Origin: Myroides oncorhynchi
GTDB taxonomy: Bacteria > Bacteroidota > Bacteroidia > Flavobacteriales > Flavobacteriaceae
Assembly (NCBI RefSeq): GCF_020905415.1
Contig: NZ_JAJJMP010000001.1
Coordinates: 1,871,501-1,935,500 of the forward strand
Length of the DNA: 64,000 nucleotides
Reading direction: 5' to 3'
Part shown: positions 7,383 through 16,897 of the stretch, one piece after another
How the letters are laid out: the number at the start of each line of letters is the position of its first letter
How positions within the stretch are numbered: the stretch's first letter is position 1
Translations under genes and position numbers: made by a program
Notes under the pieces: generated by a model
What the model was told of the DNA's origin: nothing
Database searches by the model: none
What the model saw: the letters and a program-made list of their open reading frames with translations, nothing else

Positions 7383-10049
7383 ATGTTTCAAAAAGGTACA
7401 TCTCTTTTTGCACTGTTTATCGCAGGTTTAATATACAATCACGCTGTAGCACAAGATAGTATAAAAGCCCCTTCTTTTGAAGCTCCTAAAATATATACTT
7501 TAGGGGATATAACTGTGACAGGAAAATTTAGCTTAAATCCACAAACGATAGTTACTTTTACAGGGCTTTCTAAAGGCCAAAAAATAGCAGTGCCAGGGGA
7601 AGAAATTTCTCATGCTCTTAAAAAGTTATGGGGTGTTGGTTTTTTTACTGATATCAACTTTTATGAAACATCTGTAGTAAACGACACTATTAATGTAGAA
7701 CTTACACTTAATGAATTACCTCGTCTTAACGATGTTAAGATAAAAGGGTTTAAGAAAGCTAAATCAGAGGCTCTTATTAAAGAGGCTAAATTAAGTAAAG
7801 GTAAAATTGTGAATGACAACTTTTTGTCAACAACAAAGTATTTTTTACTAAACAAGTATAAGAAAGACGGATTCTATAATACAAAAGTGACACTAAATAC
7901 TATTCCAAGTGATTCAACAGGAAGAAAGGTTGATTTAGTAGTAGGTGTAGATAAAGGTAAAAAGGTTCGTATTCAGGAGATTACGTTTAATGGTAATACT
8001 CAATTAGTTGATAAGAAATTAAAAAAAGCAATGAAGGAAACGAAAGAGCGTAGCCCTTTTAATCCATTGCGTATTTTTAAACCTTCTAAGTTTATAAAAG
8101 CTAAGTATGAAGAAGATTTAGGTAAGATAGTAGATAAGTATAAAGAGAGTGGTTATCGCGATGCACGTATTATCGCAGATACAACTAACTACAATCCTAA
8201 GACCAATAGAGTTAGTATTAATATTGATGTTACAGAAGGGAACAAGTATTATTTTGGTGATATTCGTTTTATCGGTAATACAGTATATACTAATAGCCAA
8301 CTTAAGAGAGTATTAGGAATAGATAAAGGAGAAGTTTATAATGGTGTTTTATTAGATAAACGTATCCAAGATAAAACAGCTCCTGATGGATATGATATTA
8401 CGAACTTGTATCAAAACAATGGTTATTTGTTCTCTAATATTAATCCAGTTGAGGTTAGAACAGCAAACGATACTTTAGATTTCGAAGTAAGAATTGTTGA
8501 AGGACCTATCGCTAAATTTAATAATATTACTGCATCTGGTAATGATAATACACATGATCACGTAATCCATAGAGAACTTAGAACACGTCCAGGTGAAACT
8601 TGGAATAAGGGATTGGTAATGGAAACAATGCGTAGATTAGGGCAGCTAAACATCTTTGATGCTCAGGCTATTGTTCCTGATGTGAAGAATGCAGATCCAG
8701 GAGCAGGTACGGTTGATATAGACTGGCAAGTAACAGAGAAGGGATCTAGTCAAGTTGAATTACAAGGAGGTTACGGTGGAGGAGGATTCATCGGAACTCT
8801 AGGGTTGTCATTTAATAACTTCTCTTTGAGAAATATTTTTAATAAGAAATCTTATAAACCTTTCCCTATGGGAGATGGGCAGTCTTTAGCTCTTCGTTTG
8901 CAAGGAAGTACTTATTATCAAACCTATAGTTTGAGTTTTTCTGAACCTTGGTTTAATGGACGTAAACCTATTAACTTCTTTGGTACTGTAGCTTATAGTA
9001 CACAGAATCTATACGATTATGTAAATAGACGTACAGATAGAAGTAGAGGATTTGATATTACAACAATTCAGTTTGGTATCGCGAAACAATTAAATGTACC
9101 TGATGATAATTTTGTATTATCACATACATTAAGTTTCCAATATTATAACATGAAAAACTATAATACTGGATTATTTACATTCGGAGATGGAGAGTCTCGT
9201 AACTTAGCATATCAGATTGAATTGAGAAGAGATAATCGTGGTAATGACCCAATCTTCCCTACATTTGGTTCTTTCTTTAGTGTTAGTGGTAAGTTTACAG
9301 CTCCTTATTCGTTGTTTAATAATGTTGATTATAAAAATTTAGGTAACGAAGAAGCATATAAGTTACGCGCTAAAGATGGTGCAGTAGATCCTATTACTGG
9401 AACTAGTATTCCTGTAGGAACGTATTTAGACGAAAATTATAGACCTGTTAATAATTGGCAAGATGCTACAGCTGATGTAGGTAAGGTCGATCAAAAGAAA
9501 TTTAACTGGCTAGAATATTATAAACTTAAATTTAAAGGAGATTGGTACACTACTATTTACGACAAGTTAGTGGTACGTGCATTAGGAGAATTTGGATTTA
9601 TGGGAGCTTATAATAATGATCGCGGGGTTGTACCATTCGAAAGATTCTATGTTGGAGGTGACGGAATGGCAAACTATTCATTAGATGGACGTGAAGTAGT
9701 GCAGTTGAGAGGTTATAAAAATCAAACATTAACTCCATATAATGATAGAGGAGAACAAATAGGAGGTACTATTTACAATAAATTTACGTTAGAATTACGT
9801 TACCCTATTACATTAAAACCAAGTGCATCAGTTTATGTGTTAGCATTTGCTGAGGCTGGTAACTCTTTCGAGTCATTTAAAACATATAGCCCTTTTGAAT
9901 TAAAGAGGTCTGCAGGATTCGGAGTCAGAGTATTTATGCCAATGTTTGGATTGTTAGGTATTGACTTTGGTTATGGATTTGACCCTGTAACTGGACAAGC
10001 TAAAAAGAATGGATTGGAAACACACTTCATTCTTGGACAATCGTTTTAA
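7383..10049 (+). CDS. bamA: outer membrane protein assembly factor BamA
   Basis: 888 residues. A signal peptide ends near AVAQ. Residues about 40-440 hold successive POTRA domains (for example ITVTGKFSLNPQTIVTFTGL, VRIQEITFNGNTQLVDKKL and YYFGDIRFIGNTVYTNSQL). The remainder is the 16-stranded Omp85 barrel, with FERFYVGGDGMANYSLDGREVVQLRGY near the end and a terminal phenylalanine (LGQSF) as in BAM substrates. BamA folds and inserts outer membrane barrels. It is followed by two OmpH/Skp-type periplasmic chaperones, so the operon encodes both delivery and insertion of outer membrane proteins. It is somewhat longer than the E. coli protein, as usual in Bacteroidota. Confidence 0.95.
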   Translation: MFQKGTSLFALFIAGLIYNHAVAQDSIKAPSFEAPKIYTLGDITVTGKFSLNPQTIVTFTGLSKGQKIAVPGEEISHALKKLWGVGFFTDINFYETSVVNDTINVELTLNELPRLNDVKIKGFKKAKSEALIKEAKLSKGKIVNDNFLSTTKYFLLNKYKKDGFYNTKVTLNTIPSDSTGRKVDLVVGVDKGKKVRIQEITFNGNTQLVDKKLKKAMKETKERSPFNPLRIFKPSKFIKAKYEEDLGKIVDKYKESGYRDARIIADTTNYNPKTNRVSINIDVTEGNKYYFGDIRFIGNTVYTNSQLKRVLGIDKGEVYNGVLLDKRIQDKTAPDGYDITNLYQNNGYLFSNINPVEVRTANDTLDFEVRIVEGPIAKFNNITASGNDNTHDHVIHRELRTRPGETWNKGLVMETMRRLGQLNIFDAQAIVPDVKNADPGAGTVDIDWQVTEKGSSQVELQGGYGGGGFIGTLGLSFNNFSLRNIFNKKSYKPFPMGDGQSLALRLQGSTYYQTYSLSFSEPWFNGRKPINFFGTVAYSTQNLYDYVNRRTDRSRGFDITTIQFGIAKQLNVPDDNFVLSHTLSFQYYNMKNYNTGLFTFGDGESRNLAYQIELRRDNRGNDPIFPTFGSFFSVSGKFTAPYSLFNNVDYKNLGNEEAYKLRAKDGAVDPITGTSIPVGTYLDENYRPVNNWQDATADVGKVDQKKFNWLEYYKLKFKGDWYTTIYDKLVVRALGEFGFMGAYNNDRGVVPFERFYVGGDGMANYSLDGREVVQLRGYKNQTLTPYNDRGEQIGGTIYNKFTLELRYPITLKPSASVYVLAFAEAGNSFESFKTYSPFELKRSAGFGVRVFMPMFGLLGIDFGYGFDPVTGQAKKNGLETHFILGQSF

Positions 10050-10080
10050 TGTACTAGTTACATAATAAACATGATTTAGA

Positions 10081-11433
10081 ATGAAAACGTATTTAGTATT
10101 TTTTTTTAGTATTTTTGGAGTAGTATTTTCCTTTGGACAAGGAGGAAGCGCTCGTGTAGCGTACATAGACATGGAGTATATTTTGAGTCAGACTCCGGAA
10201 TACTTAGATGCTACTGGTCAGTTAGATGAAAGGGCTAATACGTGGAAAGGCGATGTAGATAAAAAGAAAGCTGAAATAAAAAAGCTAAAAGATAATTTAG
10301 CTGCTGAAAGAATTTTGTTGACACGTGAGCTGATTGATGAAAAAGAAGAAGAGATTACGATATTAGAAGATGAACTTTTTCAGTATCAACAAAAACGATT
10401 TGGTACGTCAGGGGATTTGATTACTCAAAAGATTATGTTGGCTAAGCCAATTCAGGATCAAGTTTTTGCTGTAGTAGAAGATATCGCTGAAGCTAGGAAG
10501 TTTGATTATGTATTAGATAAAAATACAGAATCTACTATGGTGATTGCTACTAAAAAGCATGACATTAGCGACCTAGTTTTACGTAGATTAGCTACTGCGC
10601 GTCGAAAGCAGGGAATGACAAAATCTGAAGCTAGGGCAGTAGAAGAGGAGGAGGAGAAGGAAGATGCAATGTCGTTAAGACAGATGAGACGTGAAGAGCA
10701 ACAAAGACGTAAAGAAGAAGCTGAGAAGCAAATGCGTATTGAGGAGAAAAAGAGACAGGAGGAGCTGGCGAATGATGTAAACTATCAGAAAAAGCTTGAG
10801 CTAGAGCGTCAGAAAGAAGATATGCTAAAAGCGGAAAAAGAAAGAGCTGAACGTTTACAAAGAGAGCGTCAAGAAAAAATAGATGCACGCAATGAGCTTA
10901 TTAGACAACGTAAAGAGGAGGCTGAATCTAAACGACTACAAAATCAGAGTGATACTAAAGCGAATGATAAAGTAGAAGCTCAAAAGGAACTTGTGAAGCA
11001 AAGAGAATTTGAAGCTGAAGAAAAACGCAAACAGAATCAGGAACGCAAGGATCAAATAGTAAAAGATCGAATCCAACAAATGGAAACTCAGAAAGCTGAA
11101 TCTGATAGAATAAAAGCGGAAAGAGAACGTTTGTTGAAAGAAGATAGAGAACGTAAAAAACAGCAAGCCTTAGATCAGCAATCTAAAAAAACAACGATAG
11201 ATGTTGAAAAACTTCTTGAAGAAAGAAGATTAGCTCAAGAGAAGAGAGATGCTGAACAACAACGCAAAAAAGAAGAGGCGTTAAAAAGAAGACAAGAATT
11301 GATAGAAGAATCTCTAAGAAAAGAAGAAGAGAGACGTCAAAGAATTCAAAAAGAACAAGAAGATAAAAGACAGTTAATTTTGCAGAAACAAGAAGAAGCA
11401 AAAAGACAAGCTGAAAAGGCTAAAAAACAATAG
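10081..11433 (+). CDS. OmpH/Skp family protein with long charged coiled-coil tail
   Basis: 450 residues. A signal peptide ends at SFGQGG. Residues about 22-170 match the OmpH/Skp family: ARVAYIDMEYILSQTPEYLDA, a coiled-coil arm, then a KFDYVLDKNTESTMVIA block. Residues about 190-450 are a very long Lys/Glu/Arg/Gln-rich segment predicted to be one coiled coil (repeating RQKEEAE-like heptads). Skp proteins hold unfolded outer membrane proteins in the periplasm. The tail makes this protein more than twice normal length; it may span periplasmic distance or bind peptidoglycan, but that is speculation. It is cotranscribed with bamA and a normal-length paralogue. Confidence 0.82.
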   Translation: MKTYLVFFFSIFGVVFSFGQGGSARVAYIDMEYILSQTPEYLDATGQLDERANTWKGDVDKKKAEIKKLKDNLAAERILLTRELIDEKEEEITILEDELFQYQQKRFGTSGDLITQKIMLAKPIQDQVFAVVEDIAEARKFDYVLDKNTESTMVIATKKHDISDLVLRRLATARRKQGMTKSEARAVEEEEEKEDAMSLRQMRREEQQRRKEEAEKQMRIEEKKRQEELANDVNYQKKLELERQKEDMLKAEKERAERLQRERQEKIDARNELIRQRKEEAESKRLQNQSDTKANDKVEAQKELVKQREFEAEEKRKQNQERKDQIVKDRIQQMETQKAESDRIKAERERLLKEDRERKKQQALDQQSKKTTIDVEKLLEERRLAQEKRDAEQQRKKEEALKRRQELIEESLRKEEERRQRIQKEQEDKRQLILQKQEEAKRQAEKAKKQ

Positions 11434-11472
11434 AATAACAATAAATATCAAATAAATCAAAAATCGAGAAAG

Positions 11473-11988
11473 ATGAGAAAAATGAAATCTTTATTAATGG
11501 CAGCTGCATTGTTTTTTGGAGTTAGTACTACTGCTGTAATGGCTCAATCAAAAGTAGCACACGTTGACGCAAGAGCTTTAATGGCTGAATTACCAGCAAT
11601 GAAAAATGCTCAAGCTGAATTAAAGAAAATCGGTGAAGGATATGAGAAAAACTTCTCAACTATGATGTCTGAATACCAAACTAAAATTCAGAAATATCAA
11701 GCTGAAGCTGCTACTGCTGGTGATGCTAAAAACGAAGAGAGAGCAAAAGAGATTGATCAGTTACAACAAAGAATCCAAGAGTTTCAAAATACAGCTCAAC
11801 AAGATCTTCAAAAGAAAGAAGTTGAGTTAACTCAACCAATCTTAGAAAAAGCTTTAGCTGCAATCCAAAAAGTAGGAAAAGCTAAAGGATTTGAATTCGT
11901 ATTAGATTCTTCAACAGGATCTGGTGTATTGTTAGCTAATGGTACTAACCTTATGGCTGATGTAAAGAAAGAATTAGGAGTTAACTAA
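11473..11988 (+). CDS. OmpH/Skp family periplasmic chaperone
   Basis: 171 residues, the usual Skp length. A signal peptide ends at VMAQ; the mature protein starts KVAHVDARALMAELPAM, continues as a Gln/Glu/Lys-rich coiled-coil arm and closes with KGFEFVLDSSTGSGVLLANG. Skp-like proteins form jellyfish-shaped trimers that hold outer membrane proteins after Sec export and pass them to BamA. This is the last gene of the envelope operon; a terminator hairpin follows 30 nt after the stop. It is a paralogue of the longer OmpH protein just upstream. Confidence 0.9.
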   Translation: MRKMKSLLMAAALFFGVSTTAVMAQSKVAHVDARALMAELPAMKNAQAELKKIGEGYEKNFSTMMSEYQTKIQKYQAEAATAGDAKNEERAKEIDQLQQRIQEFQNTAQQDLQKKEVELTQPILEKALAAIQKVGKAKGFEFVLDSSTGSGVLLANGTNLMADVKKELGVN

Positions 11989-12016
11989 TTTTAGTTAAAA
12001 ACGGATAAACATAAGT

Positions 12017-12046
12017 AAAACCACTCTGTAATAGAGTGGTTTTTTT
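12017..12046 (+). terminator. terminator after the bamA-ompH operon
   Basis: Stem AAAACCACTCT with AGAGTGGTTTT, followed by six T. It ends 10 nt before the murI start. Confidence 0.82.
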
Positions 12047-12053
12047 ATATTTG
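12046..12053 (+). promoter_or_regulatory. -7 element of murI; very short or absent leader
   Basis: TATATTTG begins in the T-tract of the preceding terminator and ends three bases before the ATG at 12057. If used, transcription would start at or next to the ATG, giving an almost leaderless mRNA. This also argues against the longer frame starting at 12036. Confidence 0.5.
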
Positions 12054-12056
12054 TAT

Positions 12057-12836
12057 ATGACTAAGAACAATCCTATAGGTTTATTTGACTCTGGTATTGG
12101 AGGAACAACTATCTGGCAAGAGATCAATCTTTTGATGCCTTGTGAAGATACTATTTTTATTGGGGATCAACGTTATGCTCCTTATGGAGTAAAATCTAAA
12201 CAAGAGATTGTGGATCTCTCATTTAAAAATATTGATTACCTTCTTTCATTAAACTGTAAAATTATTGTTGTAGCATGTAATACAGCGACTACTAATGCAA
12301 TTGTAGAAATGCGTGAGAAGTATGATATACCTATTATAGGAATCGAACCTGCAATTAAACCTGCTACAATCTTGACTAAAACTTCGAAAATAGGTATTCT
12401 AGCGACTAAAGGAACGATTACTAGCGACTTCTTTGCTTCTAAAGTAAAATTGTATCCTGATGTACAGATCATCGAGCAAATAGGCTATGATCTTGTCACC
12501 CTTATTGAGTCAGGTAAATTATATTCGGAAGAAATGAGATTGTTATTAACTAGTTATTTATTACCGATGGTTGATCAAGGTATAGATACGTTAGTATTAG
12601 GATGTACACATTATCCTTATCTTAAACCGATGATAGAAACGATTATTCCCAACGATATTAAAATTATCGATTCTGGAAGAGCAGTAGCTAAGCACACTAA
12701 AGAGATACTGGTAGAATTAGATCTACTATCTACTAAGACTGATGTGGGGTTAAATTATTTTTTTAGTAATACAGATATAGAAATATTAAAAACGTTTGTT
12801 CCTCAAACAGGTATTGTTGAGTATAGAGATTTCTAA
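12057..12836 (+). CDS. murI: glutamate racemase
   Basis: 259 residues from MTKNNPIGLFDSGIGG. The upstream in-frame start at 12036 lies within the terminator and promoter and is rejected. Both catalytic cysteines are present: Cys74 in VVACNTATTNA and a second in LVLGCTHYPYLKP. IFIGDQRYAPYG is also a family signature. The enzyme converts L-glutamate to D-glutamate for peptidoglycan precursor synthesis, in the cytoplasm. It is monocistronic, with a terminator on each side. Confidence 0.95.
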   Translation: MTKNNPIGLFDSGIGGTTIWQEINLLMPCEDTIFIGDQRYAPYGVKSKQEIVDLSFKNIDYLLSLNCKIIVVACNTATTNAIVEMREKYDIPIIGIEPAIKPATILTKTSKIGILATKGTITSDFFASKVKLYPDVQIIEQIGYDLVTLIESGKLYSEEMRLLLTSYLLPMVDQGIDTLVLGCTHYPYLKPMIETIIPNDIKIIDSGRAVAKHTKEILVELDLLSTKTDVGLNYFFSNTDIEILKTFVPQTGIVEYRDF

Positions 12837-12859
12837 GCAGTAACGATATTTAGAAGTTA

Positions 12860-12897
12860 AAGAGGCTAATAATCTTAGTTTATTATTCTCTTTTTTA
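12860..12897 (+). terminator. terminator after murI
   Basis: Imperfect stem AGAG-GC-TAATAAT with ATTATTCTCT followed by six T, about 25 nt after the murI stop. Confidence 0.65.
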
Positions 12898-13514
12898 TTT
12901 AGTTGAGTTATGAAGATGTACTTAGTAAGATTAAAATACCGTTTATTAGTGCTTTATTCTTGTATTGAAATCTTTTTATAAAATAATTGAAAAAAAAAGA
13001 AAAATAGGAAAGTATAGAATGAGGTGCAGTGGTTAATCCTCATATAAGTACTGAAGGTGATTGCTAAGAATGACCTATTGGAAAATACAAATAAAAGAGG
13101 AAGTAGATGCTTCCTCTTTTTTTGTGTAGTCAATTGAAGGTTTTATATCTTTATTAAAACATCTTTTGAACCAAGGTTAATATTTTGATTTTCAGAGTGA
13201 TTAAGTTTTAACGATATAGATATAGTAGTTAGTGTGCTATTCAATATATAACTAAGTGTTCGTAAATTAAATTTTTCGAAAAGTATCTGACAAGGAAAAT
13301 AACTTCTTAAAAATAATGTTTTTTAGATATAGATTACCAGGTGTTTAAAGATTATATAATTAATTGTTTAGAGTATAAAGGTATACCGTGTTAATGTATG
13401 CATGCATAATTGTTTGTTTTTGTTAAATGATATGCGTGAAATTTCATTTATTTGCCTTTTATTTTAATAATAATTAAAAAGTAAGAATATGAATGTTAAA
13501 ATTAGACTTAAATA
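12898..13514. other. gene-poor intergenic region with a possible small RNA at about 13018-13124
   Basis: No credible coding frame in either strand; the longest ATG-started stretches are under 30 codons. Bases 13021-13041 (GAGG...CCTC) and 13055-13076 (AGGT...ACCT) could fold as short hairpins. They are followed by a clear terminator (AAAAGAGGAAG with CTTCCTCTTTT plus T-run, 13093-13123) that belongs to no annotated gene. This pattern would fit a short non-coding transcript on the plus strand, but no promoter is obvious and no RNA family was recognised. The remainder up to the fadL promoter is featureless AT-rich sequence. Confidence 0.35.
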
Positions 13515-13545
13515 TTTGTAAAACTCAAAGAACTGTATATATTTG
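13515..13545 (+). promoter_or_regulatory. promoter of the FadL-like gene
   Basis: TTTG at 13515-13518, 19-bp spacer, TATATTTG at 13538-13545: a full match to the Bacteroidota -33/-7 consensus, 31 bp upstream of the ATG at 13577. Confidence 0.75.
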
Positions 13546-13576
13546 AAATAAACGAATTATAAAATAACAGTTAATT

Positions 13577-14830
13577 ATGATAAGAAAAATATTATCACTG
13601 TCTCTACTTACTTTACTATCAACATCGGCTTTCGCAGGTGGATATAGAGTTGCAATGCAAGGGAATAAGCAACTTGCAATGGGACATACAGGAGTAGCGG
13701 TTATAAATAATGGAGCGGAATCTTTGTTCTTTAATCCCGCTGCATCTGTTTATTCAGAGAATAGGTTTAATTTTTCTGGTGGAGTTAGTTATTTAGTAGC
13801 AGATACAAAATTCCAGAATAAAACCTATGGATGGGAAAATGAAACACGTAATCCAGGAACACCTTTTTATCTTTATGGTAGTTATAAGGCAACAGATTGG
13901 ATGACAGTTGGTCTAGCGGTATATTCACCTTATGGAAGTAAAGTGGAATGGGATAAAGACTGGCAAGGTTCTCATTTAGTTAATAATATCGATTTAAAGG
14001 CTATTTACGTTCAACCTACCATTGCGATTAAAGTTAGTAAACATTTCAGTTTTGGTGGGGGACCAATCTTCGTTAATGGAGGTGTGACTTTTAATAAAAA
14101 CTTGTCTCGTAGTATGACCGATGAGCAAGGAAATAGAACAAATGTAACTGTAGAAGCTAAGAATGTAACAGCTTGGGGATGGACTGCAGGGTATTTAGTT
14201 AATGTAGACGATCATTTAAGATTAGGACTTAACTATCGTTCAAAAATCGTTATGGATGCTACGGATGGTAAATCTAAGTTTGATGCAGTACCAGGTTTTG
14301 GAACAAGTATCTTTAAAGATGGAAAGATTAAGGCGCAAATGCCTCTACCAGCCGAGTTGACTGTAGGAGCTTCTTATACTTGGAATAAATGGTTGTTTGC
14401 TTTTGATTATAATAGAACATTTTGGACAGCATATAAATCATTGGATATAGAATTCGTTGATAATATAGCTATTGGTACGTCTAAGAATCCACGTAATTAT
14501 AAAGACTCTAGTACTTATCGTTTAGGAGTTCAGTATACTATGAATGAGCAGTTGACCTTAAGAGCGGGGTGGTATTTTGATGAAAGTCCTGTACAACAGG
14601 GGTATTTTGCACCAGAAACGCCGCGTAATGATTCACGTGCATACACTGGAGGATTAAGTTATAAATTTAAGAATGGTATAGGAATCGATTTATCATTTAG
14701 TTATTTACACTTCAGTGATACTAACAGTAGTTATGACTATTATATGGAAGATGGACAGAATGTGTCTTTTGGTGGAACATATAAATCTGCTGTAACAAGT
14801 GGGGGGATAGGAGTAAGCTATAGTTTTTAA
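13577..14830 (+). CDS. OmpP1/FadL family outer membrane transporter
   Basis: 417 residues with a signal peptide (cleavage after SAFA). The mature N-terminus GGYRVAMQGNKQLAMGHTGVAV plus ESLFFNPAASVY is the FadL/OmpP1 hatch and NPA motif. The rest is a beta barrel ending with an aromatic residue (GIGVSYSF). Family members import long-chain fatty acids or other hydrophobic molecules across the outer membrane. It is followed 18 nt later by an SGNH lipoprotein hydrolase, which could release acyl chains for this porin; that partnership is an inference from adjacency. Confidence 0.88.
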   Translation: MIRKILSLSLLTLLSTSAFAGGYRVAMQGNKQLAMGHTGVAVINNGAESLFFNPAASVYSENRFNFSGGVSYLVADTKFQNKTYGWENETRNPGTPFYLYGSYKATDWMTVGLAVYSPYGSKVEWDKDWQGSHLVNNIDLKAIYVQPTIAIKVSKHFSFGGGPIFVNGGVTFNKNLSRSMTDEQGNRTNVTVEAKNVTAWGWTAGYLVNVDDHLRLGLNYRSKIVMDATDGKSKFDAVPGFGTSIFKDGKIKAQMPLPAELTVGASYTWNKWLFAFDYNRTFWTAYKSLDIEFVDNIAIGTSKNPRNYKDSSTYRLGVQYTMNEQLTLRAGWYFDESPVQQGYFAPETPRNDSRAYTGGLSYKFKNGIGIDLSFSYLHFSDTNSSYDYYMEDGQNVSFGGTYKSAVTSGGIGVSYSF

Positions 14831-14848
14831 TTTAATTAAAGAGAAATC

Positions 14849-16471
14849 ATGAAAAAAAGATATTTATTACTATTACCAGCAGTAGCTTTATTAGCTTCAT
14901 GTGAACCATCTATAAAAGATGAGATAGACTCTGGCACGTATAGTGCTGGCGAGGCTGATTTTAGTTCATATGTGGCAGTTGGAAATTCACTTACTTCTGG
15001 ATTTATGGATGGTACTGTATTTAAATCAGGTCAACAGAATTCATTTCCTAATATTTTAGCAGGTCAGTTTAAAGTTGTTGGAGGAGGAGAGTTTACTCAA
15101 CCGTCTTATGAAGATGATGTTAATAATGTAGGAGGTCTATTATTTGGAGGTCAGGTTAATGCTGGTTTTCCTAGTAGAATGATTGTTAATATGATGCCAG
15201 GTGCTGATGGACAACCTTTAGGACCACAGAATATTAATAAAGCAGTAACAATAGAGGCGACTAAACAGCAGAAAAAAGCATATCACAATGCTGGTGTACC
15301 TGGGGCAAAAACATTTCATTTAACAGCGCCTGGATATGGTAGTTTAGCTGGATTATCAAATGGTACAGCTAACCCTTATTTTGTGCGTACAGCAACAGCT
15401 GATAATGCTACAGTATTAGGAGATGCGATGAGTCTTAAACCTACGTTTTTTACAAACTGGATAGGTGCAAATGATGTATTAGCTTATGCTACTTCAGGGG
15501 GAGAAGGAAAGGATCAAAATAAATTAGGTGGATTAGACCCTAGACAGTATGGCTCTAATGATATCACTCACGTAGGGGTGTTTAAAAATGTTTATGAAGG
15601 AATTACTACAACTCTAACTTCTCAAGGGGCAAAAGGTGTAGTAGCTACTATTCCGGATGTAACAGCAATTCCATTCTTTACCACTGTTCCTTATAATCCA
15701 TTATCTCCTAAACTTATAGGAGAAGCGAATATTGATCAGCTAAATGGATTAATAGGAATGTTAAAACAAATCTTAGCTAAAGGAGGGCAAGGTGATAGAC
15801 TTCAATTGATTTCTAAAACTTCAGCTAACCCTCTTTTAATTCAAGACAAGACATTAGCAGATATGTCTGCTTTATTAGAAGGAGGTTTAACTCAAGTAGT
15901 TAATGCTGGTTTGTTTCCAGTTAAGTTAACACCAGAACAAATTAAGTTTATCTCTATATCTTATGGACAAGCGAGACATGCTACTGCTAAAGATTTGATG
16001 TTACTAACAAGTAAAGCGCAAATAGGGGCAGCATTACCTCAGTCGACTGGTAATCCTGCAATGGATGCAATGTTGAAAAAAGGAGTTAGTTTTCCTATTA
16101 GTGATGCTTTTGTACTTAATCCTGTAGAACAAACTAATATTAAAGAGGCAACTGTGCAATTTAATTCTATTATCAAAGCGGTAGCAGCAAGCAAAGGTCT
16201 AGCTGTAGCAGATATGAATGATATCTTAAATAAGGCAGTTTCTGGACTTAGAGTAGAGGATGGTCAGATTTATACAGCGAATTACTTTCAAGGAATGGGG
16301 AATTTAAATACTGTTATGTTCTCGTTAGATGGAGTTCATTTAAATGCTAGAGGATATGCATTTATAGCTTCAGAGATTTTAAGAACAATTAATAAGCACT
16401 ATAAAGCTACTATTCCATTAGTTAACCCAGCTGTTTATCCAGGACCTGAATTAGTGGTTGGTAATAAGTAA
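14849..16471 (+). CDS. SGNH/GDSL hydrolase family lipoprotein
   Basis: 540 residues. A lipoprotein signal has lipobox LLASC with Cys18. The SGNH blocks are visible: block I YVAVGNSLTSG with Ser47, block III NWIGANDVL, and block V SLDGVHLNARGYAFIASEIL with the catalytic Asp/His. The protein is larger than typical SGNH esterases, with a long insert between blocks I and III. Expected activity is ester or lipid hydrolysis at the cell envelope; the substrate is unknown. It is cotranscribed with the FadL-like porin, an arrangement that recurs in flavobacteria. Confidence 0.83.
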   Translation: MKKRYLLLLPAVALLASCEPSIKDEIDSGTYSAGEADFSSYVAVGNSLTSGFMDGTVFKSGQQNSFPNILAGQFKVVGGGEFTQPSYEDDVNNVGGLLFGGQVNAGFPSRMIVNMMPGADGQPLGPQNINKAVTIEATKQQKKAYHNAGVPGAKTFHLTAPGYGSLAGLSNGTANPYFVRTATADNATVLGDAMSLKPTFFTNWIGANDVLAYATSGGEGKDQNKLGGLDPRQYGSNDITHVGVFKNVYEGITTTLTSQGAKGVVATIPDVTAIPFFTTVPYNPLSPKLIGEANIDQLNGLIGMLKQILAKGGQGDRLQLISKTSANPLLIQDKTLADMSALLEGGLTQVVNAGLFPVKLTPEQIKFISISYGQARHATAKDLMLLTSKAQIGAALPQSTGNPAMDAMLKKGVSFPISDAFVLNPVEQTNIKEATVQFNSIIKAVAASKGLAVADMNDILNKAVSGLRVEDGQIYTANYFQGMGNLNTVMFSLDGVHLNARGYAFIASEILRTINKHYKATIPLVNPAVYPGPELVVGNK

Positions 16472-16502
16472 AAATCTCTTTAATTTTATAAAAAATTAAA
16501 AT

Positions 16503-16859
16503 ATGGGATTTATTGTAAGATTATTGATTACAACGGTACTAGTTGTATTGTTAGCTAACATTTTACCTGGTGTACATGTAGATAGTTATACTACGGGATT
16601 ATGGGTAGCAGTGGCATTAGGGCTTTTAAATATGTTTTTAAAGCCAATATTAGTATTATTTACATTACCTGCGACTATTTTGACAATGGGACTGTTTTTA
16701 CTAGTTATAAATGCGTGTATTATACAATTAGGAGCTTATTTTGTAAAGGGATTCATCGTAGATGGATTCTGGTACGCGATGTTGTTTAGTATTGTATTGA
16801 CATTTTGTCAATCTATCGTAAATGGCTTTTTGCAAAAAGATGAGCCTAGAAGGGGATAA
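16503..16859 (+). CDS. phage holin family (4 TM) small membrane protein
   Basis: 118 residues made almost entirely of four hydrophobic helices (for example LLITTVLVVLLANILPGV and ATILTMGLFLLVINACIIQL), with the LNMFLKPILVLFTLPATILT signature of the four-helix holin-like family (Pfam PF04020 from memory). Despite the family name it is a common chromosomal membrane protein with no phage genes nearby. Its role is unknown. It follows the SGNH gene by 31 nt and may be in the same transcript. Confidence 0.8.
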   Translation: MGFIVRLLITTVLVVLLANILPGVHVDSYTTGLWVAVALGLLNMFLKPILVLFTLPATILTMGLFLLVINACIIQLGAYFVKGFIVDGFWYAMLFSIVLTFCQSIVNGFLQKDEPRRG

Positions 16860-16897
16860 AAAAATTAATAGTTGAAATACAATTACTTAAAAAGTTG

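Noticed and set aside
10631..11401. Three minus-strand ORFs rich in Leu/Phe/Ser within the OmpH coiled-coil gene
   Set aside because: They are antisense to Lys/Glu codon repeats, which always give Phe/Leu-rich shadows.
16503..16859. Holin-like gene as evidence of a prophage
   Set aside because: The family is common as a chromosomal membrane protein, and no phage gene is near.
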